A stretch of DNA of 7,085 bases from an uncultured Bacteriovorax sp. GTDB taxonomy: Bacteria > Bdellovibrionota > Bacteriovoracia > Bacteriovoracales > Bacteriovoracaceae. The notes under the pieces were generated by a model, which was not told the origin of the DNA, did not search any database, and saw only the letters and a program-made list of their open reading frames with translations. A program made the translations under genes and the position numbers. Location: positions 1 through 7,085 of the forward strand of contig CALUDF010000162.1 of assembly GCA_943914745.1 (NCBI GenBank), read 5' to 3'. Below, piece by piece: positions 6,893 to 7,085 of the stretch (position 1 is the first letter of the stretch; every line of letters starts with the position of its first letter).

Positions 6893-7085
6893 TTACGTCC
6901 CGGCATTCACGGCCATTTCATCGCTTATAGTAACTCTATTGGCTGGAAAATTTCTGTCGCGTAATCCTTTATTTATCATAAATTTAACGTCATCATTTGC
7001 ATTGATGACGTTAAAATGGATTTCCTGATTCGCCAATCCAAAAACACCGAAAATTTCATCAACAAATGCTTGCCCAACAAAAGGG
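6893..7085 (-). CDS. STAS-like DUF4325 family protein, partial (C-terminal 63 residues)
   Basis: On the - strand an open frame enters at the right edge (first full codon at 7084) and ends with TAA at 6893-6895. The 63 residues begin PFVGQAFVDEIFGVFG and continue with INANDDVKFMINKGLRDR. The GQAFVDEIF block, followed by a segment ending NVINANDDV and then MI-x-KGL, resembles the C-terminal half of the STAS-like DUF4325 family, whose members typically have GxxFADEIxR and NxNxxVxxMI patterns. The function is uncharacterised; the STAS-like fold suggests a protein-protein switch role, possibly with a GHKL-type ATPase encoded nearby beyond the edge (inference). About 18 residues follow the family-like part. 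It converges with nfu, with seven bases between the stops. The reading frame is well supported; the family call is from memory of its motif. Confidence 0.7.
   Translation of the reverse strand, partial: PFVGQAFVDEIFGVFGLANQEIHFNVINANDDVKFMINKGLRDRNFPANRVTISDEMAVNAGT
6983..7015. repeat. Perfect 13-bp inverted repeat inside the convergent gene
   Basis: The arms TTTAACGTCATCA (6983-6995) and TGATGACGTTAAA (7003-7015) are perfectly complementary around a 7-base loop, TTTGCAT. The repeat begins 97 bases after the nfu stop and lies inside the coding part of the convergent DUF4325-like gene, where it encodes the NVINANDDV segment. No T-run follows on either strand, so it is not a standard intrinsic terminator. 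It could still act as a 3' hairpin that protects or ends the SUF transcript, or as a protein-binding palindrome, or it may partly reflect the codon choices for this peptide. Confidence 0.75.

Noticed and set aside
6983..7015. The inverted repeat as a standard intrinsic terminator
   Set aside because: The stem is AT-rich and is followed by AATGG on the + strand and by TTTATGATAAA on the - strand, not by a T-run.

Overview
The window is dominated by a complete iron-sulfur cluster assembly (SUF) operon on the + strand. Its order is Rrf2-family regulator, sufB, sufC, sufD, sufS and an Nfu-type cluster carrier (1143-6885). Two partial genes on the - strand flank it. The GC content is moderate and the genes are tightly packed. 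Together with an Rrf2-sufBCDS-nfu layout, this fits a Gram-negative bacterium. A Bdellovibrionota/Bacteriovoracales-type organism is my best guess, but it rests on overall impression and no diagnostic marker is present.

Layout. Positions 1-959 (-) hold the first 319 codons of an exported protein of unknown function, which runs off the left edge. Positions 960-1142 form a divergent regulatory region between that gene and the SUF operon. It holds a weak candidate promoter in each direction, a small hairpin, and an imperfect dyad just before the regulator's ribosome binding site. The six operon genes follow with junctions between a 4-base overlap and a 9-base gap, which implies one transcript and translational coupling. 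Seven bases after the nfu stop, a convergent - strand gene ends. Only its last 63 codons are in the window, and they resemble the STAS-like DUF4325 family. A perfect 13-bp inverted repeat lies inside that gene.

How the genes work together. SufS (PLP cysteine desulfurase) takes sulfur from cysteine. The SufB-SufC-SufD scaffold, driven by the SufC ATPase, builds the cluster. The Nfu protein, with its CxxC motif, probably carries clusters to client proteins. The Rrf2 protein has a three-cysteine cluster in the place where IscR binds a [2Fe-2S] cluster, so it probably senses Fe-S status and controls the operon that includes its own gene. No sufE, sufU or A-type carrier gene is in the window. The SufS sulfur acceptor must be encoded elsewhere or be unusual.

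Nothing here is a clearly new system. The points most worth a second look are the altered cluster-ligand pattern of the regulator with a nearby candidate operator, the missing SufE/SufU partner, the strong inverted repeat in the convergent gene, the sufD start without a Shine-Dalgarno sequence, and the two unassigned edge genes.
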